Assembly (NCBI GenBank): GCA_022360735.1
Contig: JAKSCF010000586.1
Span: 1-8,761, forward strand
Length of the DNA stretch: 8,761 nt
Direction of reading: 5' to 3'
Origin: Clostridia bacterium
Lineage (GTDB): Bacteria; Bacillota_A; Clostridia; Peptostreptococcales; JAAYPU01
Positions 6,465 through 8,761 of this stretch are shown piece after piece. A program made the translations under genes and the position numbers. Numbering within the stretch: position 1 is the stretch's first letter; every line of letters starts with the position of its first letter. A model generated the notes under the pieces. It ran no database searches, was not told where the DNA came from, and was given only the letters and a program-made list of their open reading frames with translations.

Positions 6465-7358
6465 ATGCCAAGAAAGCCAAGAATACATTATGATGGGGCC
6501 TTATACCATGTAATGGTGAGAGGCAATAATGGAGAAAAAGTATTCACAACAGAAAAAGAAAAACGACAATACATAAACATAATAAGAGAATACAAGAAAA
6601 GATATCAATTTAAGATTTATGCATACTGCATAATGGATAATCACGCACATTTACTGATAGAGGTAAAAAAAGTACCACTATCAAAAATTATGCAAGGCAT
6701 ACAACAAGTATATACCCAAAGGTATAATAGAAATCATAATCGAACCGGACATATATTTCAGCAAAGGTATAAAAGTGTACTCTGTCAAAAAGATGAGTAC
6801 TTATTTGCCCTCATAAAATATATACATTTCAATCCGATAAAAGCAAATCTAACACAAACGTCTGATTATAAATGGAGCAGTCATAATGAATACATAAAAT
6901 ATGTAAGGACTTTAGTAGATGTAGAATATGTGTTATCCATGCTTAGCAGCAAGAAAAAAGAAGCTATCAATGAATACAAAAAATATATGGAAATTGAAGA
7001 AGAATTAAAAGAAAATGAATATGGGGTAGACGATGATAAAATTGAGGAAATAGTTAATGGAATAGAAAAAGAAGAAATAAAGCAATGTACACTGGAACAA
7101 ATAATAAAAAAGACAACAGCTTACTTTGAAATTGATATGGAAGAAATAAAAAGTAGAAAAAGAACAAAGAGAATAAGCGATGCTAAAAAGCTGGTTGTAC
7201 TTTTAGCAAAGGAATTGACAGAAGAAAGTAATAAATCTATATGTAAAGCGGTCGGAGTAAGTGAATCAGGCGTATCTAAAATTATTAGCAGACAGAATAT
7301 AGATATTGAGCTTCAAGAAGCAAAAAAGAGGATAAAGATGTCAATTTGTCAAGCCTGA
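6465..7358 (+). CDS. Y1 (HUH) transposase, REP-associated/IS200-like, with DnaA-like C-terminal domain
   Basis: Single-strand DNA transposase of 297 residues. The N-terminal half (about 5-130) is the Y1 domain: MPRKPRIHYDGALYHVMVRG opens it, the HUH pair is H60 and H62 in MDNHAHLLIE, GHIFQQRYKS (96-105) follows, and the expected nucleophile is Y119 in IKYIHFNP. Plain IS200 transposases are about 150 residues. The extra part has a charged linker (about 165-190) and a C-terminal region (about 196-280) whose pattern, LEQIIKKTTAYFEI, then RISDAKKLVVLLAKEL, then an HTH with SICKAVGVSESGVSKIISR, resembles the domain IV fold of DnaA and could recognise the element ends. The last residues, SICQA, and the TGA are encoded by the right terminal repeat. 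ATG 6465 has AGGTG upstream at about 5 nt. Catalytic residues are intact. Confidence 0.9.
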   Translation: MPRKPRIHYDGALYHVMVRGNNGEKVFTTEKEKRQYINIIREYKKRYQFKIYAYCIMDNHAHLLIEVKKVPLSKIMQGIQQVYTQRYNRNHNRTGHIFQQRYKSVLCQKDEYLFALIKYIHFNPIKANLTQTSDYKWSSHNEYIKYVRTLVDVEYVLSMLSSKKKEAINEYKKYMEIEEELKENEYGVDDDKIEEIVNGIEKEEIKQCTLEQIIKKTTAYFEIDMEEIKSRKRTKRISDAKKLVVLLAKELTEESNKSICKAVGVSESGVSKIISRQNIDIELQEAKKRIKMSICQA

Positions 7359-7362
7359 CCCC
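7340..7362 (-). repeat. Right terminal inverted repeat, overlapping the transposase stop codon
   Basis: Perfect 23-bp reverse complement of the left repeat. Its first 19 bases contain the final transposase codons and TGA stop (7356-7358), so the repeat must satisfy both coding and end-recognition needs. Read inward on the minus strand it also has TTGACA, but no matching -10 follows at proper spacing. Confidence 0.9.
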
Positions 7363-7381
7363 GTATTAAAGGTGTGAAAGA

Positions 7382-8614
7382 ATGAAACCAGTAGATTATT
7401 TTGAAAAGTTTTTAGGCAGTAGAGAAAAATATACCATGGAGCATAGATTTTTAAATATTGCAACAATAGCAGGAATGTTTGCCGCTCTTCTTAGTGCTTA
7501 TATAAATTGGAGGGGGAATTATGGCGTATTTTCCGTACTGATATTGATTGGAATTGTTATTTTTTTATTCTATATTTACAAAAAAACTTTAAAAGATATG
7601 AATTACGAGAGACTTTATTTTTTAGGCATATATTTTATAACTTTTGTCTATTTGCCCTTCACATGGTTTGAGAGTGGTGGTATTTATGGTACAGTTCCCT
7701 TGTTTTTTATATTACAAAGTATGTATATAGCACTTTTTATCAATAAGCATAAAAACATCCAAAAATTTGGTGCTATGATATTATTATGCATTACCCTTAT
7801 GCTAATTGGGTATATATTCCCTAATAGTGTTACTTTAATGCCTTATGGAAAAGATAAGTATCTAGAGATGTCTCTTGCGGCTATATTTGTTTTAATAATC
7901 AGTTATGTGATTATGAGTTTTGTAGTAAAGGAATATAATTGGAAGCAAAAACAAATAGAAATTTTGAGTAAGGAAAACGAACAGCTAGCCAACAAATTGG
8001 AACTAGCCTTTTTAAATGCTCAGATTAAGCCACATTTCCTATTTAATTCAATGAACACCATATTATCATATTGTAATGAGGATTCTAAAAAAGTATCTGA
8101 ACTATTAATAGCACTTTCAAAGCATTTAAGAGGCACTCTTGATATGAAAAATCTGAAGGATATGATAACTCTTGATAAAGAACTTGAATACGTAAAAGCA
8201 TATATACAGCTAGAACAAGCAAGGTTTAGTAAGATAGAAATTGTTTACGATATAGAAGAAAATTTATTCGTAAAAATACCTCCGCTTATCATACAACCAC
8301 TTGTGGAAAATGCTATTATTCATGGATTAAGAAAAAAAGGTAACAGTGGCGTCATAATACTTAGCATTTATGAAACAAGTGAAAAGTGTGTTATATCTGT
8401 TATGGATAATGGAGTAGGAATTGATAAGGAGAAGTTAAAATCTATATTAAGTATCGAATCTAGTAAGGAAAGTATAGGTCTATATAATATCAATAAAAGG
8501 CTTGAAAGAATTTATGGAAAAGGTCTTTTGATAGAAAGCGCGTTAGGTGAGGGAACAAAAGTAAGTTTTGAGGTTGTAAAGGGGGAGAAAAATGAGGGCA
8601 ATAGCGATAGATGA
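7382..8614 (+). CDS. LytS-type membrane sensor histidine kinase
   Basis: Sensor kinase of a LytS/LytR-type two-component system, 410 residues. The N-terminal half has six likely membrane segments (about 24-40, 48-66, 78-95, 103-120, 129-146 and 163-183) with short loops and no large extracellular domain; I do not recognise it as a named sensor domain. A coiled linker (about 186-212) leads to the His_kinase domain with phospho-accepting H218 in QIKPHFLFNSMNTI. The ATPase part shows PPLIIQPLVENAIIHG (N310), the DNGVGI box (342-347), IGLYNINKRL and GEGTKVSF. The ATG has AAAGGTG upstream at about 7 nt. It starts 23 bp after the transposase stop, 19 bp beyond the mobile element, with no clear promoter of its own. 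Kinases of this family often sense peptides or metabolites; ligand unknown. Confidence 0.93.
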   Translation: MKPVDYFEKFLGSREKYTMEHRFLNIATIAGMFAALLSAYINWRGNYGVFSVLILIGIVIFLFYIYKKTLKDMNYERLYFLGIYFITFVYLPFTWFESGGIYGTVPLFFILQSMYIALFINKHKNIQKFGAMILLCITLMLIGYIFPNSVTLMPYGKDKYLEMSLAAIFVLIISYVIMSFVVKEYNWKQKQIEILSKENEQLANKLELAFLNAQIKPHFLFNSMNTILSYCNEDSKKVSELLIALSKHLRGTLDMKNLKDMITLDKELEYVKAYIQLEQARFSKIEIVYDIEENLFVKIPPLIIQPLVENAIIHGLRKKGNSGVIILSIYETSEKCVISVMDNGVGIDKEKLKSILSIESSKESIGLYNINKRLERIYGKGLLIESALGEGTKVSFEVVKGEKNEGNSDR

Positions 8615-8761
8615 TGAAATAAGAGCACTGGAATATTTAAAGAAATTAATAGTTGACATGAGTAGTGTGACTCTTATAGCAACTTTTACAGACCCATATG
8701 AAGCACATGACTTTTTACAAAATAATCAAGTTGACATTATTTTTCTTGATATAGAAATGCC
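8592..8761 (+). CDS. LytR/AgrR-type response regulator, 5' part only
   Basis: Cognate response regulator of the kinase upstream, cut by the window end after 56 codons. The visible part is a receiver domain: acidic pocket D7 and D8 in AIDDE, and phospho-acceptor D53 in IIFLDIEMP. Regulators paired with LytS-type kinases normally carry a C-terminal LytTR DNA-binding domain, which would lie beyond the window. The start is ATG 8592 with GGGGGAG 4 nt upstream, inside the kinase gene. The 23-bp overlap in a different frame implies translational coupling and one transcript. Confidence 0.9.
   Translation, partial: MRAIAIDDEIRALEYLKKLIVDMSSVTLIATFTDPYEAHDFLQNNQVDIIFLDIEM

Larger units (their letters stand above)
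6399..7362 (+). mobile_element. IS200-like / REP-associated Y1 transposase element with 23-bp terminal inverted repeats
   Basis: A 964-bp unit bounded by perfect 23-bp inverted repeats that begin GGGGTCAGG, encoding one Y1 transposase. No convincing target duplication flanks it, as expected for single-strand HUH transposition. The layout is unusually economical: the left repeat supplies the -35 of the transposase promoter, and the right repeat encodes the last codons and the stop. It lies between iclR and a sensor kinase gene. Both ends and the gene look intact, so it may be recent or still functional. Whether it moves alone, or is a domesticated gene that mobilises short repeats elsewhere as RAYT proteins do, cannot be decided from one copy. 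Confidence 0.8.

Noticed and set aside
6385..7372. Target-site duplication around the Y1 element
   Set aside because: The flanks (ATAATAA on the left, GTATTAAA on the right) share only AT-rich character, not an exact repeat, and HUH transposition does not make duplications.
7340..7381. Outward promoter from the right repeat toward the kinase (TTGTCA and TATTAA)
   Set aside because: The hexamers are only 12 nt apart, too close for a sigma-70-type promoter.

Overview
The window is AT-rich DNA with strong GGAGG-type ribosome binding sites, a lipoprotein-anchored TRAP binding protein and compact operons. This suggests a low-GC Gram-positive bacterium, most likely an anaerobic clostridium-like Firmicute. 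That is inferred from style and protein resemblance; no rRNA is present to confirm it.

Minus strand, about 6350 down to 1: a catabolic gene set read right to left. It runs from an IclR-family regulator (5486-6283), through the three parts of a TRAP transporter, dctP (4379-5392), dctQ (3423-3899) and dctM (2018-3298), to an acylating acetaldehyde dehydrogenase (1014-1883) and a 4-hydroxy-2-oxovalerate aldolase (1-1013, cut by the window edge). The simplest reading is that an organic acid is imported through the sodium-coupled TRAP system and converted by enzymes at least partly outside the window to a 4-hydroxy-2-oxoacid. The aldolase then splits that to pyruvate plus an aldehyde, and the dehydrogenase turns the aldehyde into an acyl-CoA. 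IclR probably senses the substrate or an intermediate.

The transporter genes are not tightly packed as is usual. The 479-bp dctP/dctQ gap holds a frameshifted, deleted IS110-family transposase remnant and a 12-bp inverted repeat. The 124-bp dctQ/dctM gap holds a short possible remnant of a second, DDE-type transposase. Both lie opposite to the operon, and all three transporter genes remain open.

Centre, 6399-7362: an apparently intact 964-bp mobile element with perfect 23-bp terminal inverted repeats. It carries one gene, a Y1 (HUH) single-strand transposase of the REP-associated/IS200-like kind with a C-terminal DnaA-like helix-turn-helix region. It is very compact: the left repeat carries the -35 box of the transposase promoter, and the right repeat encodes the last residues and the stop codon.

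Plus strand, 7382 to the end: a six-TM LytS-type sensor histidine kinase overlapping the start of a LytR/AgrR-type response regulator that runs off the window. The kinase gene starts 19 bp beyond the element with no terminator between, so the element's promoter may drive the two-component system.

The most unusual parts are the economical architecture of the mobile element and its position upstream of the kinase, and the decayed insertions inside a still-open TRAP operon. No CRISPR array, tRNA, rRNA or recognisable riboswitch was seen.
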